A stretch of 64,000 nucleotides of DNA from Mycolicibacter algericus DSM 45454 (GTDB lineage: Bacteria; Actinomycetota; Actinomycetes; Mycobacteriales; Mycobacteriaceae): positions 1 to 64,000 of the forward strand of contig NZ_MVHC01000009.1 of assembly GCF_002086455.1 (NCBI RefSeq), read 5' to 3'. Made by a program: the position numbers and the translations under genes. The notes below the pieces were generated by a model, which was given only the letters and a program-made list of their open reading frames with translations, had not been told where the DNA came from and made no database searches. Positions 24,354-33,818 of this stretch are shown piece by piece; position 1 is the first letter of the stretch; each line of letters begins with the position of its first letter.

Positions 24354-25529
24354 ATGTCCACACCTGTCATCGTCGGCGCCGTTCGCACAGCCATCGGACG
24401 CTCATTCAAGGGAACACTGGCCAACACCTCCGCGGAGACGCTGATCACCACGGTGGTGCCCGAGGTGATCCGCCGGGCCGGTATCCCGGTCGCGGATATC
24501 GACGACATGATCTTCGCCGAGTCCCACTACGGCGGTGGCGATATGGCGCGCTTCGCGGCCGCCGCCTGCGGGATGGAGTCGGTGCCCGGCCAGGCCGTCA
24601 ACCGGCACTGCGCGGGCAGCCTGACCGCCATCGGCAACGCCGCCGCACAGATCGGATCCGGGATGGAGCGGGTGCTGATCGCCGGGGGCGTGCAGACCCT
24701 GTCGATGCTGCCGGTGATGAAGATGCGCATCCCCGGCCCGGAGCTCAGCTTCGCCGAGCCGTGGATGCCGCCGACCCACCCGGAGACCGTGGATGCGCCC
24801 ACCCGCGACATGTCCATCACGGTGGGCTGGAACACCGCCCAAGCCGTCGGCATCAGCCGCGAGGAGATGGACGCGTGGGCGGCCCGCTCACACCAGCGGG
24901 CGATCGCCGCGATCGACGCCGGCAAGTTCGCCGACGAGATCGTGCCGCTGAAGGTGCAACTGCCCGACGGCTCCGTAACCGAGTTCACCGTGGACGAGCA
25001 CCCCCGCCGCGACACCACGGCGGAGAAGCTGGCCGGCCTGAAGGTGCTGCACCCCGAGATCGAGGGATTCTCGATCACCGCCGGTAACAGCAGCGGCACC
25101 AACGATGCCGCGGCCGCGGTGGCGCTCGTCGACGACGGCTATGCGCAAGCCCAGGGCCTGGACGTCATGGGCACGGTGAAGGCGTGGGCGTCCGCCGGTG
25201 TGGCCCCGCGCGACACCGGACTCGGCGCGGTGAAGGTGATCGGCAAGGTGCTGCAGCGGGCGGGCCTGCGGCCCGGCGATGTCGCGCTGTGGGAGATCAA
25301 CGAGGCGTTCGCCTCGGTGCCGATCGCGGCGTGCCGCGAGTACGGCCTCGACGAGGAACTGGTGAACTTCTCCGGCAGTGGCTGCAGCCTCGGTCACCCG
25401 ATCGCGGCCTCCGGCGCACGGATGGTGACCACCCTGGCCTACGAGCTGCGCCGGCGCGGCGGCGGTATCGGCGTGGCGGCGATGTGTGCCGGCGGCGGTC
25501 AGGGCGGCGCCGTGGTCATCGAGGTCTGA
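24354..25529 (+). CDS. Thiolase (acetyl-CoA acyltransferase)
   Basis: A 391-residue thiolase. The nucleophile is C86 in NRHCAGSLTAIG; the NEAFA glutamate, CSLGHPIAASG histidine and CAGGGQG cysteine complete the active site. It would cleave a 3-oxoacyl-CoA. The gene stands behind its own 74-base promoter region containing TTTAC and GTAAGG half-sites, and is convergent with the TetR gene 6 bases downstream. Confidence 0.9.
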   Translation: MSTPVIVGAVRTAIGRSFKGTLANTSAETLITTVVPEVIRRAGIPVADIDDMIFAESHYGGGDMARFAAAACGMESVPGQAVNRHCAGSLTAIGNAAAQIGSGMERVLIAGGVQTLSMLPVMKMRIPGPELSFAEPWMPPTHPETVDAPTRDMSITVGWNTAQAVGISREEMDAWAARSHQRAIAAIDAGKFADEIVPLKVQLPDGSVTEFTVDEHPRRDTTAEKLAGLKVLHPEIEGFSITAGNSSGTNDAAAAVALVDDGYAQAQGLDVMGTVKAWASAGVAPRDTGLGAVKVIGKVLQRAGLRPGDVALWEINEAFASVPIAACREYGLDEELVNFSGSGCSLGHPIAASGARMVTTLAYELRRRGGGIGVAAMCAGGGQGGAVVIEV

Positions 25530-25535
25530 CGGCCG

Positions 25536-26288
25536 CTAGCGGGCTTTAGCCGAAGCCGGCGCGGTGCGACGCCGCGCCGGCTTGCTGTTCTGCTCGATCA
25601 ATCGCTCGGCCTGGTCAAGGATGCAGTCGAGCCCGTAGTCGAAGTTGGCGTCATCGGCCGCGCCGATCCGGTGCCCTTGCCGGGTGGTCTGCGCCAGCAA
25701 CGGGGTGGCCTCGGGGTCGATGACCATCGCCTCCTCGAAGTCGGATGGGCCTTCGGCATCCGATGCCCGGTTCTTCTCGTAGAGGCGCCGCAGCACGACC
25801 GATCCGCGGATGTGCAGCGAGATCGCCGAGTAGATGTCGAAGGCGTCCTGCGGTGACAGCCCGGCTTCCACCAGCCCGGCGATCGCCCGCTCCACCTCCT
25901 GGACGCCGAGCTGCGCGGCTCTGGGGCTCAACGCTGCCCGGATCAGGATGAGGTCGCACAGAATCGGGTTGCCCAGGAACGTCGTCCGCATGGTGTGGGC
26001 GTGGTTGCGCAACGTCTGACGCCAATCCTTGGCCTGCACGTACGGGGTGGCGAACACGTACTGGCGCAGCGCCCGACTGGTCATCGCGTTGAGCAGATCG
26101 TCCTTTTTGCGGAAGTACCAGTAGATGCTGGTCACCCCGACGCCGAGATGCTTGCCGAGCAACGGCATGCTCAGGTTGTCGACCCCGATCTGTTCGGCGA
26201 GCTCGAACGCGCCGTCGATGATGTCGTCGGGATTGATGGATCCGCGTTCGCGCCGCTGCCGCTTCTCGGCGACTGGCTGCTTGGCCAC
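25536..26288 (-). CDS. TetR-family regulator
   Basis: A 250-residue TetR repressor with the HTH at about residues 20-66 (LGKHLGVGVTSIYWYFRKKDDLL) and a long ligand-binding domain. The basic C-terminal tail (KPARRRTAPASAKAR) is unusual. It is divergent from a hydratase gene across a 167-base gap with an inverted repeat. It is one candidate for binding the operators of the right-hand part of the window, but this is unproven. Confidence 0.88.
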   Translation of the reverse strand: MAKQPVAEKRQRRERGSINPDDIIDGAFELAEQIGVDNLSMPLLGKHLGVGVTSIYWYFRKKDDLLNAMTSRALRQYVFATPYVQAKDWRQTLRNHAHTMRTTFLGNPILCDLILIRAALSPRAAQLGVQEVERAIAGLVEAGLSPQDAFDIYSAISLHIRGSVVLRRLYEKNRASDAEGPSDFEEAMVIDPEATPLLAQTTRQGHRIGAADDANFDYGLDCILDQAERLIEQNSKPARRRTAPASAKAR

Positions 26289-26390
26289 TGCGGGTACCTC
26301 CAGTTCTGGTCGACAAGGCCGGATTCTTCGCCGTCAAACCTAGTCGTCAGACCTACCTGTGCCCTCGTCGTCACCGGGCATCGAGCTTCT

Positions 26391-26414
26391 CTTACCGTAA
26401 GAGCATATGGTAAG
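26391..26414. promoter_or_regulatory. Inverted repeat CTTACC-N12-GGTAAG
   Basis: CTTACC (26391-26396) and GGTAAG (26409-26414); within it CTTAC-C-GTAAG (26391-26401) is also a perfect palindrome. It lies between divergent TetR (start 26288) and hydratase (start 26456) genes, the normal place for an autoregulatory TetR operator. Confidence 0.5.
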
Positions 26415-26455
26415 CATTTTGATATAAATTGTCGCAACGCGTGTAGGGGTGGCCG

Positions 26456-27217
26456 GTGTCAGAAGCAGTGCTCAGCGAACGTCGTGGACGAACCCTCATC
26501 ATCACCATCAATCGTCCGGAGGCCCGCAATGCGGCCAACAAGGCGGTCGCCGAAGGCCTGGCCGCCGCCTGCGACGAACTCGACGGCACCCCGGAACTAT
26601 CGGTGGCGGTGCTGACCGGCGCCGGCGGCAACTTCTGCGCGGGTATGGACCTCAAGGCGTTTGCAGCCGGCGAACTGGCGTATGTACCGGGCCGGGGTCT
26701 GGGCTTCACCGAACGCCCGCCCCGCAAGCCGATCATCTCCGCGGTCGAGGGTCACGCGGTGGCCGGTGGCACCGAGCTGGTGCTGGCCACCGACCTGGTG
26801 GTGGCCGCCAAGGGGGCGAAATTCGGTATCCCGGAAGTCAAAAGAGGTCTGGTGGCCGCCGGTGGCGGTCTGCTGCGGTTGCCGCACCGCATCCCTTACC
26901 AGAAGGCGCTGGAGTTGGCTTTGACCGGGGAGAGTTTTACCGCCGACGAGGGCGCCCAATGGGGTTTCGTCAACGTGCTGACCGAGCCGGGCGAGGCGCT
27001 GAACGGGGCGATCGAGTTGGCCGAGCGGATCACCGCGAACGGTCCGCTCGCGGTGGCGGTAACCAAGGAGATCATGGTGAAGGCCGCCGGCTGGTCCCAG
27101 GACGAGATGTGGGCCAAGCAGGGCGAGCTGATCGCGCCGGTGTTCGCCTCCAAGGACGCCAAAGAAGGCGCCATCGCGTTCGCCGAGAAGCGCGCCCCCA
27201 ACTGGACCGGCGCCTGA
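26456..27217 (+). CDS. Enoyl-CoA hydratase/isomerase family
   Basis: A 253-residue crotonase with ITINRPEARNAAN, NFCAGMDLKAF and AVEGHAVAGGTELVLATD. Glutamates at the canonical catalytic positions cannot be confirmed by eye. It starts with GTG, divergent from the TetR gene, and is followed by the interrupted SDR. Confidence 0.88.
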   Translation: MSEAVLSERRGRTLIITINRPEARNAANKAVAEGLAAACDELDGTPELSVAVLTGAGGNFCAGMDLKAFAAGELAYVPGRGLGFTERPPRKPIISAVEGHAVAGGTELVLATDLVVAAKGAKFGIPEVKRGLVAAGGGLLRLPHRIPYQKALELALTGESFTADEGAQWGFVNVLTEPGEALNGAIELAERITANGPLAVAVTKEIMVKAAGWSQDEMWAKQGELIAPVFASKDAKEGAIAFAEKRAPNWTGA

Positions 27218-27232
27218 TCCCGGCGGGTAGTC

Positions 27233-28030
27233 GTGGATCTGGGCTTGCGCGACGCGCGCGCCGTCGTCGTCGGCGGCGGCCGCGGCATGGGGTTGGCCAC
27301 CGCCCGCTGCTTGGCCGATGACGGCGCGCGCGTCGCTGTCGTGGCGCGCACGGCCGCCGACCTTGACCGCGCGACCGACGACCTGGCCCGGCGCGGCAGC
27401 CCGGACGCGCTCGGGTTGGTCGCCGACGCCTGCGACGAACAGCGCATTGAGCAGGTCTTCGCCGAGCTCGGTGAGCGTTGGGGCGGCGAACTCAACATCC
27501 TGATCAACACCGCCGGACCCGATGTGCAGGGCAGCTTCGCCGAGCTCACCGACGAGCAGTGACGCCGGGCCATCGACCAGGGCGCGATGGGGATGGTTCA
27601 CGCCGTGCGGGCGGCATTGCCGTTGCTGCGCAACGCGCAATGGGCCCGGATCGTGAACTTCTCGGCACAATCCACACAGCGCCAAAGCACCGTGCTGGCC
27701 GCCTACACCGCGGCTAAGGCAATGGTCAACAGTGTCTCGAAGAACCTGTCGCTGCTGCTGGCCCCCGATGAGATCCTGGTCAACGTGGTCTCCCCGGGCA
27801 GTGTCGCCTCCGAGGCGCTGACCGGCTGGGCCCGCTCGATCGGGGTGGACGGTGATGACCCCTACCGGCTGATGGGCGCCATCACCGAGCATTTCGGTCA
27901 TCCGGCGCACCTGCCACGGGCCGGCCTGCCGGACGAAGTGGGCGCGGTGGCGGCCTTTCTGGCCTCGCGCCGCAACTCGTACATGACCGGGGCCAACGTC
28001 AACGTCGACGGCGGCTCGGATTTCCTCTGA
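27233..28030 (+). pseudogene. SDR dehydrogenase interrupted by an in-frame TGA
   Basis: One continuous reading frame of 266 codons encodes a complete SDR: GGGRGMGLATA (nucleotide site), INTAG, YTAAKAMV (Y-x3-K) and a C-terminal YMTGANVNVDGG. It is broken by a single TGA at 27560-27562, in the context TDEQ-stop-RRAID. Relatives commonly have tryptophan there (TGG), so one G-to-A change explains it. Either a genuine nonsense mutation or a base-calling error; the rest of the frame shows no decay. If intact it would be a 3-hydroxyacyl-CoA dehydrogenase-like SDR. Confidence 0.8.
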
Positions 28031-28107
28031 TCGGAGCGCCCGAATCCAGCCCTGACCTGCTGACATGACAGTTCGCGCCAGGATCGACGTGGGTTGCGGA
28101 ATGCGCT

Positions 28108-28124
28108 ACCGAAAGGTATACAGT
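28108..28124. promoter_or_regulatory. Degenerate ACTGTAAnnnTTACAGT-like site
   Basis: ACCGAAA-GGT-ATACAGT differs at three of 14 arm positions from the consensus seen at 51611, 54742 and 57626. It lies 45 bases before a hydratase start, overlapping a possible -10 box TACAGT. Weak but suitably placed. Confidence 0.35.
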
Positions 28125-28169
28125 AAGAATCATTCCGAAGGATTCCCAAGGTGCGGAGGTGCGGGATCG

Positions 28170-29009
28170 ATGGCCGCTGCCGACGACGGCACGCTCGTTG
28201 ACGCAGGCGCCGCGGTTCGCTACGAGGCGCGAGACGGCGTCGCGGTGCTCACCTTCAACCGGCCGCAGCGGCTCAACTCCTGGGGCGCGGACACCGCAGC
28301 GGGCCTGTACGCGGCGATCGACCGCGCCGAGGCGGACCCCGACGTGCGGGCGATCGTGCTGACCGGCACCGGCCGCGGGTTCTGTGCCGGCGCGAGCCTG
28401 GGTCCCACCACGAGCCTCGAAGAGGGTGGGGGCGACAGCTCAAAGACCGATGTCGCCCAACTGGTCGGGGACCGGCCGGCTTACTTCCTGACCGAACTGC
28501 GCAAGCCGGTCATCGCGGCGATCAACGGCGCCTGCGTCGGTATCGGGCTCACCCACGCGCTGATGTGTGATGTCCGATTCGCCGCTGCCGGAGCCAAGTT
28601 CGCCACTGCGTTCACCCGACGCGGCCTGATCGCCGAACACGGCATCACCTGGATCCTGCCTCGACTGGCCGGCTGGGGGGCGGCGATGGATCTGCTGCTG
28701 AGCGGTCGGACATTTCTCGCCGAGGAGGCCCGCGAACTCGGCCTGGTCAACCACGTCGTCGCGGGCGACCGGCTGCTGGAACGCGCCATGGACTACGCGC
28801 GAGACATCGCCGCGAACTGCTCACCGGCATCGCTGGCGGTGATCAAAGCACAGGCCTACCGCGATGCGCTCGACGACGTCGCGGCGGTGAGCGCGCGCGC
28901 CGAGACGCTGATGTACGAGTCGCTGCAGCGGCCCGACCTCATCGAGGGCATCACGAGTTTCTTCGAGAAACGCCCGCCGAACTTCCCGCCTCTCATGCAG
29001 AAAGGTTGA
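28170..29009 (+). CDS. Enoyl-CoA hydratase/isomerase family
   Basis: A 279-residue crotonase with LTFNRPQRLNSW, GFCAGASLG (first oxyanion loop) and AAINGACVGIGLTHALMCD. ATG 28170 is used because of the GCGGAGGT site before it; the open frame upstream covers promoter DNA. First gene of a run with amidohydrolases, ligase and FadE pair (28170-34991), all within 2-14 bases of one another. Confidence 0.87.
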   Translation: MAAADDGTLVDAGAAVRYEARDGVAVLTFNRPQRLNSWGADTAAGLYAAIDRAEADPDVRAIVLTGTGRGFCAGASLGPTTSLEEGGGDSSKTDVAQLVGDRPAYFLTELRKPVIAAINGACVGIGLTHALMCDVRFAAAGAKFATAFTRRGLIAEHGITWILPRLAGWGAAMDLLLSGRTFLAEEARELGLVNHVVAGDRLLERAMDYARDIAANCSPASLAVIKAQAYRDALDDVAAVSARAETLMYESLQRPDLIEGITSFFEKRPPNFPPLMQKG

Positions 29010-29013
29010 GTAC

Positions 29014-30264
29014 ATGACTGCCACACCTGAACGGCTCCCGTACTTGGCCGTTGACGTCGACAACCACTACTACGAGCCGCTGGACGCCTTCACTCGGCAC
29101 CTGCCCAAGGAATTCCGCAGCCGCGGTGTCCAGATGGTGCAGGACGGCAATCGCACCCTGGCGGTGTTCGGCGGGGTCGTCAACCACTTCATCCCGAACC
29201 CGAGCTTCGACCCGATCATCGAACCCGGCTGCCTCGATCTGCTGTTCCGCGGCGAGATCCCCGAAGGTGTGGACCCGGCGTCGTTGATGAAGCTCGACCG
29301 GCTCTCCGAGCATCCCGAATACCAGAACCGCGACGCCCGCGTGCAGGTGCTCGACCGGCAGTGGCTGGAGACGGTGTTCATGCTGCCGACCTTCGCCTGT
29401 GGTGTGGAGGAGGGACTCAAGCACGATATCCCCGCCACCATGGCGTCGGTACACGCGTTCAACCTTTGGCTCGACGAGGACTGGGGCTTCGACCGTCCCG
29501 ACGGCCGTCTGATATCCGCACCGATCATCTCGCTGGCCGACCCCGAGAAGGCCGTCGACGAAGTCGAATTCGTGATCAGCCGCGGTGCCAAGCTGGTGTG
29601 TGTGCGTCCGGCGCCGGTGCCCGGCGAGGTTCGGGCCCGGTCCCTCGGTGACCCGGTGCACGACCCGGTGTGGGCGCGCCTTGCCGAGGCGGGCGTCGCA
29701 GTCGTCTTCCACCTGTCCGACTCCGGTTACATGGCGATCCCTGCGTTGTGGGGCGGCAGCGGTGTGTTCAAGGGATTCGGCAAGCGCGACCCGCTGGACA
29801 TGGTGATCATGGACGATCGCGCGATCCACGACACCATCGCCTCGATGATCGTGCACCAGGTGTTCACCCGTCACCCCAAGCTCAAGGTGGCCAGCATCGA
29901 GAACGGCTCGTACTTCGTTTACCGGCTGATCAAGCGGTTGAAGAAGTCGGCCAACAATGCGCCGTACCACTACAAGGAAGATCCGATCGAGCAGCTGCGC
30001 AACAACGTCTGGATTGCCCCCTACTACGAGGATGACGTGAAGCTGCTAGCCGACACCATCGGCGTCGACAAGATCCTGTTCGGTTCCGACTGGCCGCACG
30101 GTGAGGGCCTGGCCGACCCGACCACCTTCACCGCCGACATCCCGCAGTTCCCTGAGTTCAGCGTGGAAGATACCCGAATGGTGATGCGGGACAACGCATT
30201 GGCCCTGCTGGGTGATCCGAATCGTACTGCACCAGGCGCCGCCCACCTGGCAGCTTCGGTCTGA
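29014..30264 (+). CDS. Amidohydrolase-2 family metal hydrolase
   Basis: A 416-residue TIM-barrel protein of the amidohydrolase-2 (ACMSD-like) superfamily. The N-terminal metal motif is DVDNHYYEP (D-x-H-x2-EP form), IENGSYF precedes the C-terminal barrel, and FGSDWPHGEG carries the conserved aspartate. Family members hydrolyse C-C or C-N bonds or decarboxylate. It is a close paralogue of the protein encoded at 48703-49932. The placement between hydratase and ligase suggests ring cleavage or hydrolysis of a cyclic intermediate, but this is inference. Confidence 0.85.
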   Translation: MTATPERLPYLAVDVDNHYYEPLDAFTRHLPKEFRSRGVQMVQDGNRTLAVFGGVVNHFIPNPSFDPIIEPGCLDLLFRGEIPEGVDPASLMKLDRLSEHPEYQNRDARVQVLDRQWLETVFMLPTFACGVEEGLKHDIPATMASVHAFNLWLDEDWGFDRPDGRLISAPIISLADPEKAVDEVEFVISRGAKLVCVRPAPVPGEVRARSLGDPVHDPVWARLAEAGVAVVFHLSDSGYMAIPALWGGSGVFKGFGKRDPLDMVIMDDRAIHDTIASMIVHQVFTRHPKLKVASIENGSYFVYRLIKRLKKSANNAPYHYKEDPIEQLRNNVWIAPYYEDDVKLLADTIGVDKILFGSDWPHGEGLADPTTFTADIPQFPEFSVEDTRMVMRDNALALLGDPNRTAPGAAHLAASV

Positions 30265-30266
30265 CG

Positions 30267-31883
30267 GTGGGCGAATGGACGATCGGCGGCGTCGTTGACG
30301 CGATCGCGGAGGTCGTGCCCGATCGTGAGATGACGGTATGCGGCACCCGGCGTAGCACGTTTGCGCAGAGTGCCGAGCGCACCCGCCGGCTGGCCAACTT
30401 CTTGGCCGGCCGCGGGCTGGGCGTCCGGCGAGAGCGTGCGGAGCTGGCGAACTGGGAGTGCGGCCAGGACCGGGTCGCGCTGCTCATGCACAACGACCTG
30501 TACCCCGACATGGTGGTCGGCTGCCTCAAGGCGCGGACCGTTCCGGTCAACGTCAATCACTACTACACCCCGGTCGAAGCGGGCGAGCTGCTGGACTACT
30601 TGCGGCCCCGTGCGGTCATCTTCCATGCGAGCCTGGAGGCGAAATTCGCCGACACGCTGCGGGATTGCGGGGCCGACCTGCTGATCCGCATCGACGACGG
30701 CGCGGCCGACGCGCCGATCCTGGACGCGACATCGCTGGATGATGCGCTGGCGCAAGGCGATACCGATCAGCAGATCGCGCCGTCCCCGGACGACGTGCTG
30801 ATGATCTGCACCGGGGGGACCACCGGCAGCCCGAAAGGTGTGCTGTGGCGCCAAAGCGACATCTACGTCTCGTCGATGGTCGGCGACGACCATGCGTCGG
30901 CCGCGGAAATCCACCAGAAAGTGCAGTACGCCGGCCCGCCGTGGTTCGCGCTGTCGCCGCTGATGCACGCCGCGGGTCTGTGGACGGCGTTCTCGGCGAT
31001 TTTGAGCGGGCAGACGGTGATCCTCAACGACACCCGCACCAAGTTCGACCCCCGTGCGGTATTGGAAACCGTCGAGCGGGAGAAGGTCGGCTTGATGACC
31101 ATGGTCGGCGACGCCTACGCCGCGCCACTTGTCGCCGAACTGGGCCGCTCGGATTACGACCTATCGTCGCTGCACTCGATCGGAACCGGCGGCGCGGCAA
31201 CGAATCCGAAATATCAGGTGGCGCTGCTGGAATACCTTCCGCAGATCACCCTGATCAATGGGTACGGGTCATCGGAGACCGGGAACATGGGCTTCGGGCG
31301 CAGTCAGCGTGACGCGCGGCGCGACACCTTCGAGTTGCGGACCGGGGGATCGGTGGTTTCGCAGGACCGTACCCGGTTCCTGCAGCCAGGTGATCCCGAG
31401 GTCGGCTGGGTGGTGCGGACCGGCCGGATCCCGCTCGGCTACTTCGACGACGCCGACGCGACCCGACGCACCTTCTGCGAGGTCGACGGTCAACGGGTGG
31501 TGATCTCCGGAGACCGGGCCTCGATCGAGGAAGACGGAACCCTGCGTTTCCTCGGTCGCGATGCACTGGTGGTCAACACCGGCGGGGAGAAGGTATTCGT
31601 CGAGGAGGTCGAAGAAGTGCTGCGCGCCCACCCCGGGGTCGCCGACGCGCTGGTGGTGGGACGTCCCAGCGACCGGTGGGGCGAAGAACTCGTTGCGCTG
31701 GTGGCACTGCAGTCGGACGCCGATATTGACCTGCTGGCCGCAGAGTGCAGATCGGTGCTGGCCGGATTCAAGGTGCCCAAGGAGTTCATCGTCGTCGCAC
31801 AGGTGCGCCGACTGGGTAACGGCAAGGCCGACTACCGCTGGGCGAAACGCCAGGTGAATCAGGAGGCGTCCACCCCGTCATGA
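30267..31883 (+). CDS. Acyl-CoA ligase, FadD17/FadD19-like group
   Basis: A 538-residue ligase with CTGGTTGSPKGVLWR (P-loop region with the WRxxDI extension typical of FadD19, a steroid side-chain ligase), GYGSSETG, RIPLGYFDD, NTGGEKVFVEEVE and GNGKADYRWAKRQ. The same group is represented at 62146-63795. GTG start 2 bases after the amidohydrolase. Residues about 50-68 (RRERAELANWECG) look like an insertion compared with FadD19. Confidence 0.87.
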   Translation: MGEWTIGGVVDAIAEVVPDREMTVCGTRRSTFAQSAERTRRLANFLAGRGLGVRRERAELANWECGQDRVALLMHNDLYPDMVVGCLKARTVPVNVNHYYTPVEAGELLDYLRPRAVIFHASLEAKFADTLRDCGADLLIRIDDGAADAPILDATSLDDALAQGDTDQQIAPSPDDVLMICTGGTTGSPKGVLWRQSDIYVSSMVGDDHASAAEIHQKVQYAGPPWFALSPLMHAAGLWTAFSAILSGQTVILNDTRTKFDPRAVLETVEREKVGLMTMVGDAYAAPLVAELGRSDYDLSSLHSIGTGGAATNPKYQVALLEYLPQITLINGYGSSETGNMGFGRSQRDARRDTFELRTGGSVVSQDRTRFLQPGDPEVGWVVRTGRIPLGYFDDADATRRTFCEVDGQRVVISGDRASIEEDGTLRFLGRDALVVNTGGEKVFVEEVEEVLRAHPGVADALVVGRPSDRWGEELVALVALQSDADIDLLAAECRSVLAGFKVPKEFIVVAQVRRLGNGKADYRWAKRQVNQEASTPS

Positions 31884-31893
31884 GAGAGCCAAC

Positions 31894-32733
31894 ATGAGAG
31901 CAATCGACTGCCTGGTCAATGTGCACTTCGGCGAAAGCGAACAGCCGGCCTGGATGCGCAAGACGCGCGACGAGTACTTCAAGGGGCCGGCGTCGATGTT
32001 CGATCCGGTCGACATGTCGGCGCTGCTCGACGAGATGGACGCCAACGGTGTGGCCAAGGCCATCTTGATGGACAACCTCACCAAGCCATCGGTGACCGCG
32101 CGAAAGTTTGTGGCGGACAGGCCGGATCGTTTCGCCCTGGCGATGGGCGGGACGAACCTGTTGCGGCCGGTACCCTCGCTGCGCGAACTCAGTGCCGTGG
32201 TCAAGGATCTGCCGGTCGCCTACGCCGTGGTGGGGCCCAGCTTCTGGGGTGATGGCCAATACCCGCCCAGTGACGCTGTCTACTATCCGCTGTACGCCAA
32301 GTGCGCAGAACTGGATCTGCCGCTATGCGTCAACACCGGCATTCCCGGCCCGCCGATCCCCGGCGAAGTGCAGCATCCGATTCACCTGGATCGGGTCTGC
32401 GTGCGCTTCCCGGAACTGCGGCTGTGCATGATCCACGGCGCCGACCCCTGGTGGGACGTTGCCATCCGCATGCTGATCAAATATCGCAACCTGCGACTGA
32501 TGACGTCGGCATGGTCGCCGAAGCGGTTGCCGGGGGCGCTGCTGCACTACATGCGCACCCGCGGCGCCGACAAGATCATCTTCGCCTCCGACTGGCCGGT
32601 GCTGCGGATGAACCGCGTGGTGCCCGAAGCGTGCGCGCTGGACCTGCCTGACGAGGTGATGGACAAGTACCTGTACCGCAACGCCAACGACTTCTTCTTC
32701 ACCGACCCGCGCGTCCCCGAACAGGAGAGCTGA
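31894..32733 (+). CDS. Amidohydrolase-2 family protein, short form
   Basis: A 279-residue amidohydrolase-2-like protein, shorter than the 400-residue paralogues. The N-terminal motif is DCLVNVHFG, so the classical HxH is reduced; MIHGADPWW and FASDWPVLRMNRV are the later barrel motifs. Located between ligase and FadE genes; might hydrolyse or decarboxylate an intermediate. The altered metal motif leaves activity uncertain. Confidence 0.78.
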   Translation: MRAIDCLVNVHFGESEQPAWMRKTRDEYFKGPASMFDPVDMSALLDEMDANGVAKAILMDNLTKPSVTARKFVADRPDRFALAMGGTNLLRPVPSLRELSAVVKDLPVAYAVVGPSFWGDGQYPPSDAVYYPLYAKCAELDLPLCVNTGIPGPPIPGEVQHPIHLDRVCVRFPELRLCMIHGADPWWDVAIRMLIKYRNLRLMTSAWSPKRLPGALLHYMRTRGADKIIFASDWPVLRMNRVVPEACALDLPDEVMDKYLYRNANDFFFTDPRVPEQES

Positions 32734-32734
32734 T

Positions 32735-33805
32735 ATGGACCGTTTCGAGTTGCGCAGGCTGGACTACAGCCTGACCGAGGATCACCAGGCGCTGCAGGCC
32801 GCCTACAAGCAGTTCTTCACCACCCACTGCGATATCGAAACCGTACGTGCCGCCGAGGAATCCGGCTTCGACAAGAATCTGTGGGAGCGGCTGTGCGCGA
32901 TGGGCGCCACCACAATGGCGCTGCCGGAGTCGGCCGGCGGCGACGGCGCCACCCTGGTGGACCTCACCCTGGTCGCCGAGGAGATCGGCCGGGCGCTGGC
33001 ACCGGTGCCCTGGATCGACCACGTCTGCGCCGCACGGCTACTGGAACGGCTCGGCGCACTGTCGAACGGCGACATCGTCACCGGGACACGCCTGGTCGCG
33101 TTCGACCCGCATCAGGACAGCGCGGTGGGCCCGCGGCTGTTGCCCACCGGTTCGATCGCCGACGAGATCATCGTCCGCGACGGTGACCAGATCGTCCGCC
33201 TGCTCTTCGATACCCGGCCGGCGACCGTCGACAACATCGGCCGGCTGCCGATGGCCTGGATCGACCCCGACACCGTCGACGCCCGGACCGTGCTGGCCGA
33301 AGGTGCCGACGCCGTCGCCGAATACCAGCGGGCGCTGGACGAATGGCGGCTGCTGACCGCCGCCGCGCTGGTCGGGATGGTGGAGCAGACCATGACGATT
33401 GCCGCGGAGTTCGCCAAGACCCGCTACACCCTCGGGGTTCCGATCGGGACCCTGCAGGCGATCTCGCACCCGCTGGCCAACATGGCCATCACCGTTGCCA
33501 GCGGTCGCAATCTGGCCTACCGCGCCGGCTGGTTCATGGACAACGAGCCCGATGAGCGGCCGGAGCTGGCCGCCTCGGCGTTCGTGTTCATGGCAGAGGA
33601 AGCCGCCAAGGCCGCCACCATGGCGGTGCACATCCAAGGTGGTCTCGGGGTCTCGGCGGAGGCCGCGGCCACGGCGTATCTGGTGCGGGCCCGCGGCTGG
33701 CCATTGGCCGGCGGCGACCCCGGTTCCAGCGCATGCCGCATCGCCGAGATCGTCGCCGCCCGTGAAACAGCCGCCCGCGAAACCGCCGACCGCGCAGCCG
33801 AATAG
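32735..33805 (+). CDS. Acyl-CoA dehydrogenase subunit (FadE, small type)
   Basis: A 356-residue acyl-CoA dehydrogenase of the divergent kind that forms alpha2-beta2 complexes in steroid degradation. It keeps the N-terminal helical domain (ALPESAGGDGAT, LAPVPW) and the FAD-side helix, but lacks a recognisable catalytic EGTSE motif, having GGLGVSAEAAATAYLVRA near the end. It is immediately followed by a second FadE, its probable partner. Confidence 0.87.
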   Translation: MDRFELRRLDYSLTEDHQALQAAYKQFFTTHCDIETVRAAEESGFDKNLWERLCAMGATTMALPESAGGDGATLVDLTLVAEEIGRALAPVPWIDHVCAARLLERLGALSNGDIVTGTRLVAFDPHQDSAVGPRLLPTGSIADEIIVRDGDQIVRLLFDTRPATVDNIGRLPMAWIDPDTVDARTVLAEGADAVAEYQRALDEWRLLTAAALVGMVEQTMTIAAEFAKTRYTLGVPIGTLQAISHPLANMAITVASGRNLAYRAGWFMDNEPDERPELAASAFVFMAEEAAKAATMAVHIQGGLGVSAEAAATAYLVRARGWPLAGGDPGSSACRIAEIVAARETAARETADRAAE

Positions 33806-33818
33806 GACACCGAACATC

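Noticed and set aside
27560..27562. Selenocysteine at the TGA of the SDR
   Set aside because: The expected residue is Trp, not Cys, and no SECIS-like hairpin was noticed just downstream.
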